From UBA3700 sp964478025 (lineage in GTDB: Bacteria > Bacillota > Clostridia > Christensenellales > UBA3700), in assembly GCA_964478025.1 (NCBI GenBank), contig CAYZGK010000008.1, positions 6,364 to 70,363 on the forward strand: DNA of 64,000 bases, read 5' to 3'. The translations under genes were made by a program, and so were the position numbers. Positions 50,309 through 59,593 of this stretch are shown here, one piece after another. Below the pieces are notes generated by a model that was not told the origin of the DNA, did not search any database, and saw only the letters and a list, made by a program, of their open reading frames with translations. Position 1 is the stretch's first letter. Each line of letters opens with the position of its first letter.

Positions 50309-50441
50309 ATATTCCTCGTAAACTATAAATAGTTTATCACTTTTGTTTTTATATAACAAGAAAAAGAAATTTTACATTTCTCATACTGCCCTAAATTTTC
50401 GAGCAACTTAGACATCATTATATTTTTTTTGTTTTTTGCTA

Positions 50442-50470
50442 TTGAACTTTCTATATATATTTCATATAAT
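50442..50470 (+). promoter_or_regulatory. sigma-A promoter of the 6S-type RNA
   Basis: TTGAAC (50442-50447), 17 bp, TATAAT (50465-50470). The predicted start is near 50477, at the base of the RNA's closing stem. Confidence 0.75.
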
Positions 50471-50476
50471 AAAATT

Positions 50477-50629
50477 ACCTTATGGGTGCACAAGTACTCC
50501 CAATTTATTAATAGGGACATGTATTAAGGTGCAGCTGGCGTGCCGTCTTAGTTACGGATTACAAAAACATCTTAGAGTGGACCCACCGTGCAACATACTG
50601 GAGTTTTACTCCACTCATAAGGCCCAATA
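50477..50629 (+). ncRNA. ssrS: 6S RNA (RNA polymerase regulator)
   Basis: About 150 nt. The ends pair (CCTTATG.GTG near 50478 with CAC.CATAAGG near 50620). Inside, GTACTCCC...GGGACATGT pairs, and the block GGTGCAGCTGGCGTGCCG...CCACCGTGCAAC resembles the conserved arms around the open central bubble of Clostridia 6S RNAs, which mimics an open promoter and binds sigma-A polymerase. It has a good promoter and a terminator downstream. The family call is from memory and secondary structure by eye. Confidence 0.72.
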
Positions 50630-50638
50630 AAAAAATAT

Positions 50639-50669
50639 GAGTGATTCAAATCGAATCACTCTATTTTTT
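50639..50669 (+). terminator. terminator of 6S RNA, shared with the convergent ABC transporter gene
   Basis: Perfect stem GAGTGATTC / GAATCACTC, 5-nt loop, followed by TATTTTTTATA on the plus strand and an A/T-rich run on the minus strand. Confidence 0.85.
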
Positions 50670-53150
50670 ATATACTTCGTATTGCTTCTATCGGCCTTTT
50701 TCGAGCTATCATAAATACCGGAATAGCAGACGAAATAAATGCAACTCCTATACATAAAGCAAACATTACAATAAATTGTCTTATACCAAAAGATAAAAGC
50801 GTAATTCCTAAATTATACTGTGTATTTAAAGACGAATTAATTTGTGATGTAATAGCAATCGTTGCAATAACGGAAAGAATATAGTCTATAACTGCAATAA
50901 TAAATGCTTCACTAAAAAATATTCCAAATACATCACTAGCTCTTGCTCCTACTGCACGTAGAATACCTATTTCTTGTTTCTTGAAAGATATTGATGTAGC
51001 TATGTAGTTCATAAGTAAAAGTCCTGCAAATACCGCAAATACAATACCAACCCACATAAATACTTTCTTCATAGATTCAAATGTTGATGTAATCATGTCA
51101 ATGGTATCTGTAAAACCATTATTCATTCTAAAATAATTTATTAGATTACCCTCTATATATCCAGTGTTATCATATGAAAATTCTACAAGCTTTTTTATAC
51201 TATTTTTATTTGTTGGCATCTTTCCTATTACAGTATTAGAACACTCTATTTCGTTTGTTGTATTAGTTTCAAATTCTTCTATAAATTTACTAGATCCAAA
51301 GAACATTCCCGTATAACTTGTTGTAAACTCAGAATAAACAGATTGGAATATTAAAATTTCCATTAATGCACTGTCTGAATTTGAAGACTTACTATATTTA
51401 CTTGTATCAAACTTAGTATCTACGACACCTACTACCTTATAATCATATCCTGAAACATTTAGCGTTGGATTTAAAGCTAAAAAACTCTCTATACTATTAA
51501 TTTCGCTTTCTNNNNNNNNNNNNNNNNNNNNNNNNNNNNNNNNNNNNNNNNNNNNNNNNNNNNNNNNNNNNNNNNNNNNNNNNNNNNNNNNNNNNNNNNN
51601 NNNNNNNNNNNATTTAGCGTTGGATTTAAAGCTAAAAAACTCTCTATACTATTAATTTCGCTTTCTGTATGAGTATCATATCCATATTTGTTAAAAAACT
51701 TATATGCATATTTTGTTATCACAATTTCGTCCCCATTTACTGGCTCATTTCCATATAATGTATAATTCATATCTTTTATTGAATCATATAAAACAAACCT
51801 ACTAAAATTGTTCATTAATGTACTTTCATTTGAATCATCAAAATTAGCTGAATTTAATTTAGAGAAAATGCCCAAAGAACCAGTATTATATACTTTATAA
51901 AAATCAATACCCGTTTTTTCTTTTAGATAATTTATATCCTTATCCTCGATTGATTTTGTATTGTAATATCCATAATCAGAATCTAAATCAGACGTCGTTT
52001 TCTTTATAAATAAAACTGAATCCAAACTATTATCTTCAATTGTAGATGTTGTACACGTGTATTTATTGTATGAAGAAATAGTATCTGCAAGACCAAATAA
52101 AGTAAATGCTACAACAGCAAGGAAAATAGCTACAATTAATCTAAATGGTTTTGCTTTTAAAGAAGATGCACCCATTTTGAAACTATCTCTAAAAGGAAGT
52201 CTTGATTTAATAAGTTTAAATTTATCTTTATTATTATAGACAATCTCTTTTTCGTCCGTTTCTTTAAAGCAATCTTGATCTCCATTGTCGTCAATACGAG
52301 CAAACTTCTTTATATCTCTATTAGACTTTTCATCTAAAGATATAAATGCCTCATTATTTTTTAGATATGCATTAATCATATCAACATCTTCTTGAGTTAA
52401 TTCATATCCTTTTTCGATTTGTATAATTTTATTATTTACAATGGAAATTGATTCATTTTTCTTTTCGGATTTTTCCTTATATTTTTCAATATCTGAAATA
52501 ACCTGGCCATCTTTAAGTTCTATAACTCTATCGCCATATGATTCAGCAAACTCCCTATCATGAGAAACTACTATAACTAATTTATCTTGAGATAGTTTTT
52601 TTAATGTATCAAAAACTCCTATGCCAGATTTACTATCAAGTGCCCCTGTTGGCTCATCAGCAAGGATTACTTGTGGGTTTTTAACTAAGGCTCTAGCTAT
52701 TGCAACTCTTTGTTTTTGACCACCAGATAATTGCATAGGCTTACGATGGGCAAAACCTTCCAAGTCTACCATCTTTAATATTTCATTTATTTTCTCATTT
52801 GTTGCTTTTTTACCTTGAAGTTCAAGAGCAAGCGCAATATTTGCCCCAACAGTAAACTCATTTAATATATTGTATTCTTGGAAAATAAAACCTAAATATG
52901 TGTTTCTATAACTATCTAATTCAGCTTGTGTAAAATCCTTTGTAGATTTTCCTTTTATTATGATATCTCCAGAATCTACTTTGTCCATACCGCCAATCAT
53001 ATTTAAAAGCGTAGACTTACCACATCCTGATTTACCTAATATAAAAACTAATCCTTTTTCTGGAAATTTTATGGATATTCCATTTAAAGCCATTACTGGC
53101 GTTCCTTTCTTTGGAGTATATTTTTTCTTAAGATCAACTACTTCTATCAT
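50668..53150 (-). CDS. ABC transporter ATPase-permease fusion (MacB/FtsX type), split by a false gap
   Basis: The N-terminal ATPase (about 1-225) has GKSGCGKST, LSGGQKQRVAIARAL and VILADEPTGAL. A charged linker and a first membrane helix (about 333-355) follow, then an extracytoplasmic domain and three C-terminal FtsX helices ending in MIARKRPIEAIRSI. Such exporters move peptides or lipoproteins or sense cell-wall drugs. The 100-N gap at 51512 is flanked by a 55-bp duplicate (51457-51511 = 51612-51666); removing 155 bp leaves 2328 bp, exactly 776 codons, and the frame reads through. It is the last gene of the pgsA-valS run. Confidence 0.9.
51512..51611. other. assembly gap of 100 N, artefact between overlapping contigs
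   Basis: The 55 bases before the gap (51457-51511) and the 55 after it (51612-51666) are identical. Merging the copies restores the ABC transporter frame, so no sequence is missing here. Confidence 0.92.
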
Positions 53151-53172
53151 AAAAACCTCCTTTTAGAGCTTT

Positions 53173-54111
53173 TTAATCTTCCATTAATGCGTCCTTATAT
53201 TTTTTGTTAGGATTTATAACGGTTTGTTCATCAATATAATACTTTAATCCACGAATATGATAGTACTCAACCATATCTAGAATTTGCATTATATACCAGC
53301 ACACTGCAAACATTATAATAAAGCAAACTCCCATAGTTACAATTGTACTTACCACAACAAAAATAAAACTAATTATATAAATAAATATATAAGCCCCAAA
53401 AATTCTTAAAAAATTACCTTTTAAATATTCAAAATTCTTAACAAACGAATCCTTTGCAGAAACTCCATTTACTACCATCTCTGGAATCCAATATACAAAT
53501 AATGTTCTTCTTAAAGCTAAAAGTATTATTAAGAAGCAGAAAGATAAAGTAAATCCCAAGAATAAACTAAAGTTTGTAAGTGTTAATAAAATTGCAAAGA
53601 ATCCAATTATTGCAATTAAAATCATAACTAATGACATTGGTCCATATAATATTGCAAAAGAAAAAGATTTTTTCATATTTACAATATAATTTGAAACAAA
53701 ACCAAAGTTAGAATATGCAGACATCTTATTTTTTAAAATATCCGTAATTGTGTAATATGACATAAAATAAAGCATAGCGTAAAAGAATATAAATATAAGT
53801 AAAAATACACCTGCAAAAATTAAATTCACATTCCACTCTATAGCAACAGAGCTAAGTCCATGAATAGCTGTAATTAAATTATTATATGCTCCATGAACAT
53901 CTCCACCCTTTCTTATTGCCGTCAAATAATCAAAAAGTGCTTCGTCTATACCTAAGTCTCCAACTTGTTTTCTAAAACCATTTAAAAGTGGTAAAAAACA
54001 AGCTGTTCCTAAAATAGAAAATATAATAGTCAAAACGATTAGAAATAAAATTAATTTATATACAATCGAAAAATTACTAAAGAAAATACTGAATGAGTTC
54101 TTAACTTTCAT
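53173..54111 (-). CDS. hypothetical six-helix membrane protein A
   Basis: A 312-residue integral membrane protein that I do not recognise. About six helices are seen (for example VYKLILFLIVLTIIFSILG, FAGVFLLIFIFFYAMLYF, and a C-terminal pair before YYHIRGLKYYID). It ends in a short polar tail. I start at ATG 54111 (MKVKNSF), with GGAGGATATAAAT upstream. It is 2 bp after its sister gene and 22 bp before the ABC transporter, so the three may form a complex. Confidence 0.6.
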   Translation of the reverse strand: MKVKNSFSIFFSNFSIVYKLILFLIVLTIIFSILGTACFLPLLNGFRKQVGDLGIDEALFDYLTAIRKGGDVHGAYNNLITAIHGLSSVAIEWNVNLIFAGVFLLIFIFFYAMLYFMSYYTITDILKNKMSAYSNFGFVSNYIVNMKKSFSFAILYGPMSLVMILIAIIGFFAILLTLTNFSLFLGFTLSFCFLIILLALRRTLFVYWIPEMVVNGVSAKDSFVKNFEYLKGNFLRIFGAYIFIYIISFIFVVVSTIVTMGVCFIIMFAVCWYIMQILDMVEYYHIRGLKYYIDEQTVINPNKKYKDALMED

Positions 54112-54113
54112 AT

Positions 54114-54980
54114 TTATATCCTCCATTTTGAATGCTCATTTATATCTTCTCTTTCTATTTCATTTAAGTCGAAGAACAAGCAATACATATAAATAATGTA
54201 GTATGTAAAACTAAACATATAAAATGCGAAATTTACAACATATCTTATAATTGTTAAAACCACATGGTTATAAACAATATCAAAACCACTAATAGTTAAA
54301 ATTGGGATGTAAAATAATAAAAGAGGAAGTCCGAAATCTAAGAAAACTCCATTTACTTTATCTTTTACCATATTTGCACTTGATTTCATACTTGAGAACA
54401 ATCCTGCATTTCTCATTGTCATATTTGGAAGAACACAAGAAAGCCATGCAAGACCATACATATAACCTGTAACTAAAAGAACTGCAAAAAATAAAACTAC
54501 AACAATTTTAGCAACAGTACTATGAATAACACTAACTGCAAAATAAAGAACTAAGCTCATTAAAACTGCAAAAAATTCCATAGCAATAGCAACGGTAATT
54601 AATGCACGTAGTGTTGCAAATAAAAATTCATTTGTTCTTTTAAAAATACCCTTTATACCATGATAAAGAGGTTGACCATATCTCATTTTGTTTTGAATTT
54701 GTCCAATAAAAGAACTAAATACTATTAAAGAAACAACTGCTATCGAAAAGAACATTATTACATATTGCCAATTGCCCCATTTTGAACCATCATTAATCAT
54801 TACGAAAATTTCTAACATATTTTCAAACTTAAAATTAGAAATTTCTGTAACTATGAAGTCAAATGAACTTGTAGGATTAACAAATATAGTAAATATAATT
54901 GACACAATCAATGCATGAACATAAACTGACAACCAATTATGTTTTATATACGCAAATGTTCTTTTTACATTTTTTGTCAT
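54114..54980 (-). CDS. hypothetical six-helix membrane protein B
   Basis: A 288-residue membrane protein, unrecognised, with a helix pattern similar to its neighbour: an amphipathic start (TFAYIKHNW), about six helices, and an acidic tail (DLNEIEREDINEHSK). It lies 2 bp after the HAD phosphatase and just ahead of membrane protein A, and the pair may have arisen by duplication. A role with the adjacent MacB-type exporter is an inference from spacing only. Confidence 0.6.
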   Translation of the reverse strand: MTKNVKRTFAYIKHNWLSVYVHALIVSIIFTIFVNPTSSFDFIVTEISNFKFENMLEIFVMINDGSKWGNWQYVIMFFSIAVVSLIVFSSFIGQIQNKMRYGQPLYHGIKGIFKRTNEFLFATLRALITVAIAMEFFAVLMSLVLYFAVSVIHSTVAKIVVVLFFAVLLVTGYMYGLAWLSCVLPNMTMRNAGLFSSMKSSANMVKDKVNGVFLDFGLPLLLFYIPILTISGFDIVYNHVVLTIIRYVVNFAFYMFSFTYYIIYMYCLFFDLNEIEREDINEHSKWRI

Positions 54981-54982
54981 AT

Positions 54983-55627
54983 CTATTCCTCAATAAATTT
55001 TTCAACGTCATATGGATTTTTTGCTCTATATACAACGTTTTTATTATTTATTTTATCATATTCTCCAAAGCCCCATAGACATAAAATACAATCCATATTA
55101 AAAGCCTCAGCTCCTTCTACATCGTATTTTGTATCACCAATCATCACGCAATCTTTTATATCTGCCTTTAGTTCATCAAGTGCATGTTGAATAATTGATG
55201 CTTTAGATTCTCTTACATTATAAACCAAGCCGGAGATAAAATCCATATACTCAAAACATCCAAATCTCTTAAGTAGCATTTCTGCTTCCTCTTGCTTTTT
55301 ACAAGTAGCAGCACAAACTTTATATCCTTTTTCATGTAAAGATTTAAATGTTTCCTTTATTCCATCGTAGGCATATGTCTTTAAAACAAGCCCTTGGTCA
55401 TTATAATATTTTCTATATAAATACGCAGCTTCATACCCTTTTTCTTTTGAGCCTAAGTAGGAAGCAAATGTATCATTTATAGGAGGTCCTATATACTTTG
55501 TATATAAAGACTTATCTACATTTATTTTATAATGTTCAAAAACTTGTTTCATACCCTCGTAAACTCCCTCATAAGAGTTTGCTATAGTACCATCGAAATC
55601 ATAAAATAAATATTTATATTTTCCCAT
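54983..55627 (-). CDS. HAD family hydrolase, phosphoglycolate phosphatase-like
   Basis: A 214-residue haloacid-dehalogenase phosphatase with a helical cap. FYDFDGTIANS (8-18) holds the nucleophile Asp and the acid/base Asp. CAATCK gives motif II, KASIIQHAL the motif III Lys, and MIGDTKYDVEGA (motif IV) the magnesium Asp pair. GPPINDTF in the cap resembles Gph/PpaX-type enzymes, which act on phosphoglycolate or pyrophosphate. It follows valS by 4 bp. Confidence 0.88.
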   Translation of the reverse strand: MGKYKYLFYDFDGTIANSYEGVYEGMKQVFEHYKINVDKSLYTKYIGPPINDTFASYLGSKEKGYEAAYLYRKYYNDQGLVLKTYAYDGIKETFKSLHEKGYKVCAATCKKQEEAEMLLKRFGCFEYMDFISGLVYNVRESKASIIQHALDELKADIKDCVMIGDTKYDVEGAEAFNMDCILCLWGFGEYDKINNKNVVYRAKNPYDVEKFIEE

Positions 55628-55631
55628 AAAA

Positions 55632-58405
55632 TTACATGCTTTCTATTTGAGCTTTTAATTTCTCATACTTGTCATTATTAGCAGCTAATTTTTCTTGTTC
55701 CTTTTCAATTAAGTTCTTTGGTGCCTTATTTACAAATCCAGGATTATTTAACATACCTTGAGATCTCGCAATTTCTTTCTTCATCAAATCAAGTTCTGCT
55801 TGTAATCTTGCTTTTTCAGCAACTAAGTCAACAAGTTCACCAAGAGCAACTACAACTTCTCCATATGAGCCAAAAATAGAAATTACGTTCTTATCTAAGC
55901 CATCTTTATTTTCAATAAAGTTAACATTGTCTACTCCAGCAAGTTTTTGTACATAAGGAATATCCTTTTCCTTAATTTGAGAGTTAACCAAATTTATTGA
56001 AACTTTCTTTGATGGAGCAACGTTTCTCTCCTGCTTCATATTTCTAANNNNNNNNNNNNNNNNNNNNNNNNNNNNNNNNNNNNNNNNNNNNNNNNNNNNN
56101 NNNNNNNNNNNNNNNNNNNNNNNNNNNNNNNNNNNNNNNNNNNNNNNTTTATTGAAACTTTCTTTGATGGAGCAACGTTTCTCTCCTGCTTCATATTTCT
56201 AATAGCCTTAATTAAATCCATTACAGCCTCAAATTCTTTTCTTTCTTTTGAGTATGTATATTTCTTATTTACTTCAGGCCATTTTTGTAACATTATTGTT
56301 CCTTTTGTTGTTGGAAGATTTTGATAAATTTCTTCTGTTACAAATGGAGTAAATGGATGCATTAACTTTAATATGTTTTCAAGTACATAAACTAAAACAG
56401 ATAAAGTATTAGCTTTCTTTTCTTTATCCTCTCCATATAGAGTTGTCTTAGATAGTTCAATATACCAATCACAAAAATCTGTCCATACAAAGTCATAAAT
56501 CTTTGCAGCTGCCATACCAAGCTCATATTTTGTTAAGTTCTTTGTTACATCTCTAATTGTTAGATTTAACTTAGATAGTATCCACTTATCTGAATGGTTA
56601 AGTGGGAATGTACCCATTTTCTTAATTTTTACGCCTTCAGTATTCATCAATACAAAACGTGAAGCATTCCAAATCTTATTAATATAATTTCTAGCAGCTT
56701 CTGTTTTTTCATCGATATATCTTGTATCATTACCTGGAGAAATACCTTGAATTAATGAATATCTTAAAGAGTCAGCTCCATATTGATCAATAATCTTAAT
56801 TGGATCAATACCATTACCTAAAGATTTACTCATTTTTCTTCCTTGAGCATCTCTTACAATACCATGAATCAATACCTCTGGGAATGGAACTTGTCCCATG
56901 TGCTCAATACCTGAGAATAACATTCTACAAACCCAGAACCAAATAATATCGTATGCAGTAACAAGTAGTGAGTTTGGATAGAAGTATTTTAAATCTTCTG
57001 TATCATCAGGATATCCAAGTGTTGCAAATGGCCATAAAGCTGATGAGAACCATGTATCTAATACATCCTCGTCTTGCTTTATATTTGTAGATGAACACTT
57101 ACTACACTTGCATGGTGTATCCATTGAAACCATTGTCTCTCCACAATCTTGACAGTAATAAACTGGAATTCTATGACCATACCAAAGTTGACGTGAAATA
57201 TTCCAATCTTTAACATTACACATCCAGTGGAAGAAAATCTTTGAGAATCTATTTGGAATAAATTCTGTCTTTTTCTCTCTAACAGCTTTAATTGTTGGCT
57301 TTGCAAGTGGTTCCATCTTAACGAACCATTGATCAGAAACTCTTGGCTCAACTGTTGTATGACATCTATAACATGTTCCTACATTGTGAGTATAATCTTC
57401 AATTGAAACCATATAACCTTGATCTTGTAAATCCTTACAAACAAGTTCTCTTGCCTCTAATCCCTTTAGACCATTATATTTACTTCCAGTAAACTCGTTT
57501 AAAGTTCCATCATCATTCATTACATTTATAACTTCAAGGTTATGTCTTAAACCTACTTCAAAGTCATTAGGATCATGTGCTGGAGTAATTTTAACTGCAC
57601 CAGAACCAAAATCCATTTCAACATAGTTATCTGCAATAATTGGAATTTCTCTATCAGTTAAAGGAAGTTTTAGCATTTTGCCTACCATTGATGCATATCT
57701 TTCATCCTTTGGATTTACGGCAACAGCTGTATCACCAAATAATGTTTCAGGTCTTGTTGTTGCAACAATTATTTCACCTGTTCCATCAACTAGTGGGTAT
57801 CTTATATTCCATAAATGGCTTGCTTGCTCTGAATATTCTACCTCTGCATCTGAAATTGCAGTTTTACAGCAAGGACACCAGTTAATAATTCTATGTCCTC
57901 TGTAAATAAGTCCTTTGTTATATAAGTTAACAAAAACTTGTTTTACAGCTTTTGAACGTTGTTCATCCATTGTGAATGCTTCTCTTGTCCAATCGCAAGA
58001 AACACCCATTTTCTTTAATTGTTCAACAATTCTTCCACCATATTGGTTTTTCCATTCTGCTGCTCTTTGTAAAAAGGCTTCTCTACCTATTTGCTCTTTT
58101 GTTAAACCTTCTTCTCTTAATTTTTCAACAATTTTAACCTCGGTAGCAATAGCAGCATGGTCTGTTCCTGGTAGGAACAATGTTGAATAACCTTGCATTC
58201 TTTTAAATCTAGCAATAACATCTTGTATTGTTGAGTTTAGCGAATGGCCTAAGTGTAATTGTCCTGTTATATTAGGAGGTGGTAAAACCATTGTAAATGG
58301 TTCTTTTCTCTTATCTACTTTGGCTGTAAAATATCCATTTTTACACCAATCTTCATAAATTCTACCTTCGAAATCTTGTGGATTATATGTTTTTTCCATC
58401 TTCAT
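55632..58405 (-). CDS. valS: valyl-tRNA synthetase, split by a false gap
   Basis: Class Ia synthetase for tRNA-Val. It has the HIGH-type motif PPPNITGQLHLGHS (about 40-53), the editing domain with TTRPETLFGDTAV, KMSKS in GRKMSKSLGNGIDP (about 522-535), and a C-terminal coiled coil (LQAELDLMKKEIARSQ). The gap at 56048-56147 is flanked by a 55-bp duplicate (55993-56047 = 56148-56202). Removing 155 bp gives 2619 bp = 873 codons, the normal 872-residue length, in frame. No T-box leader is visible. It is in one run with pgsA. Confidence 0.95.
56048..56147. other. assembly gap of 100 N, artefact between overlapping contigs
   Basis: The 55 bases on the two sides (55993-56047 and 56148-56202) are identical; merging them restores valS. 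No sequence is missing. Confidence 0.92.
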
Positions 58406-58434
58406 ATATTTATACTCTCCGTACTATTTTCTAT

Positions 58435-58686
58435 TTATATACATGCAACGATACAGCCAACAACGGCAAATATCATGCCAACTATTTTTGCAAGGATATT
58501 CACATCTCTTTTTTGAGGATCTTTTTCTGACCACTTTTTAAATATGGAAATCTTTGCTATATAAGGTGAAGTCCATAACACTATTAAACCTAAAACCATC
58601 AATGTTATTCCTATTATTGTTTGTGGCTTAGATAATCTTTCTGGGTGAAATTCTATCCAAGATAATAAATCACCTGAAAGTAGCAT
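58435..58686 (-). CDS. hypothetical small two-helix membrane protein
   Basis: An 83-residue protein with two membrane helices (about 23-43 and 66-82) joined by a basic loop (KISIFKKWSEKDPQKRD). I do not recognise it. Its ATG overlaps the pgsA stop by one base (TAATG), so it is coupled to phospholipid synthesis, and valS follows after 29 bp. Confidence 0.65.
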   Translation of the reverse strand: MLLSGDLLSWIEFHPERLSKPQTIIGITLMVLGLIVLWTSPYIAKISIFKKWSEKDPQKRDVNILAKIVGMIFAVVGCIVACI

Positions 58687-59423
58687 TATTTATTTTCCTC
58701 TATTTCTTGTGCTATAGGGTTTCCCTTAGCATCTAATTTTTCTAATTCTCCACTTTCTCTTAATGCTTTTAATCGATTACCATATATTCTTGTGTAATTA
58801 TAACCGGCATAAATTTGCCAAACACAACAAAACATTGCCCAAATCATAACTATATAGCTTAGCACTAGAGAAATAATCTGTAGCCACTTAACTGGCCAAG
58901 CCCAATCTTGAGTTAACCTATCTACAATGTTAAACAAGAATATTAGGCATAGTTCAACAAAGTTGAATACAGCACCATTCTTTCCCACTCGATTTGCCAT
59001 TTGTTCAATTTGGTATTTTGATTTAACCATAAAGTATCTAGAAGATACTCCCATAAAAACTTCTTTTGCTATTAAAACTCCTGCAAACACCCATGTAGCC
59101 CAAACAAATTGAGTTGATGTTTTCATCGTAACAATAGCTAAAGTTAATATTGCAAAGCATTGAATTAATTTATCTGCAATTGGATCTATTACCTTACCAA
59201 TGTCAGTTATCATGTTATATTTTCTTGCAATGTGACCATCTACAATATCTGTAATTTCTGCAAAAACAAATATAACTAAACCAACTACTATGTAAATAAA
59301 TTGAGTAGCATTTTCTTTTGCTAAAGAGCCAAACATTAACCATAAATAAAATGGCAAACATATAAATCTTATGTAAGTCAAAATATTTGGTATTGAAAAA
59401 ATGTCTTGTTTCTTAAATTGCAT
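58686..59423 (-). CDS. pgsA: CDP-alcohol phosphatidyltransferase, probable PgsA
   Basis: A 245-residue membrane enzyme with about six helices and the full CDP-alcohol motif D-x2-DG-x2-AR-x8-G-x3-D-x3-D (DIVDGHIARKYN, then GKVIDPIAD; about 62-86). The most likely product is phosphatidylglycerol phosphate, made from CDP-diacylglycerol and glycerol-3-phosphate. The C-terminal 45 residues form a charged cytoplasmic tail longer than usual. It is the first gene of the pgsA-valS run. Confidence 0.87.
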   Translation of the reverse strand: MQFKKQDIFSIPNILTYIRFICLPFYLWLMFGSLAKENATQFIYIVVGLVIFVFAEITDIVDGHIARKYNMITDIGKVIDPIADKLIQCFAILTLAIVTMKTSTQFVWATWVFAGVLIAKEVFMGVSSRYFMVKSKYQIEQMANRVGKNGAVFNFVELCLIFLFNIVDRLTQDWAWPVKWLQIISLVLSYIVMIWAMFCCVWQIYAGYNYTRIYGNRLKALRESGELEKLDAKGNPIAQEIEENK

Positions 59424-59440
59424 AAAGCCTCCAATTTATA

Positions 59441-59450
59441 CATACGTATG
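59441..59450. promoter_or_regulatory. 10-bp palindrome upstream of pgsA
   Basis: CATACGTATG is a perfect palindrome 18 bp ahead of the pgsA start, in the promoter region. It could be a small operator; there is no second copy in sight. Confidence 0.3.
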
Positions 59451-59503
59451 AAAATTATAACACCCAAAAGGGAGTAATACAACTATTATTATATTAATAA
59501 TAA

Positions 59504-59541
59504 ATTATAAAACTTGGGTAAAAAGAGCGATTTTTACCCAA
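59504..59541 (-). terminator. terminator of the DUF624-hslO-TPR run
   Basis: Minus-strand stem TTGGGTAAAA / TTTTACCCAA (10 bp) followed by GTTTTATAATTT, about 53 bp after the TPR protein stop. Confidence 0.8.
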
Positions 59542-59593
59542 ATTTTTATTATAATCAACGATAAAATTTAGATTATGCACTAAATAAATTCAA

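Noticed and set aside
50323..50520. 65-codon minus-strand ORF
   Set aside because: It overlaps the 6S RNA and its promoter, shows no recognisable protein pattern and lacks a ribosome site.
53173..54980. The two poly-helix proteins considered as BceA/B-type resistance partners
   Set aside because: No two-component system is linked and the ATPase-permease fusion already contains its own FtsX part; only spacing supports a link.
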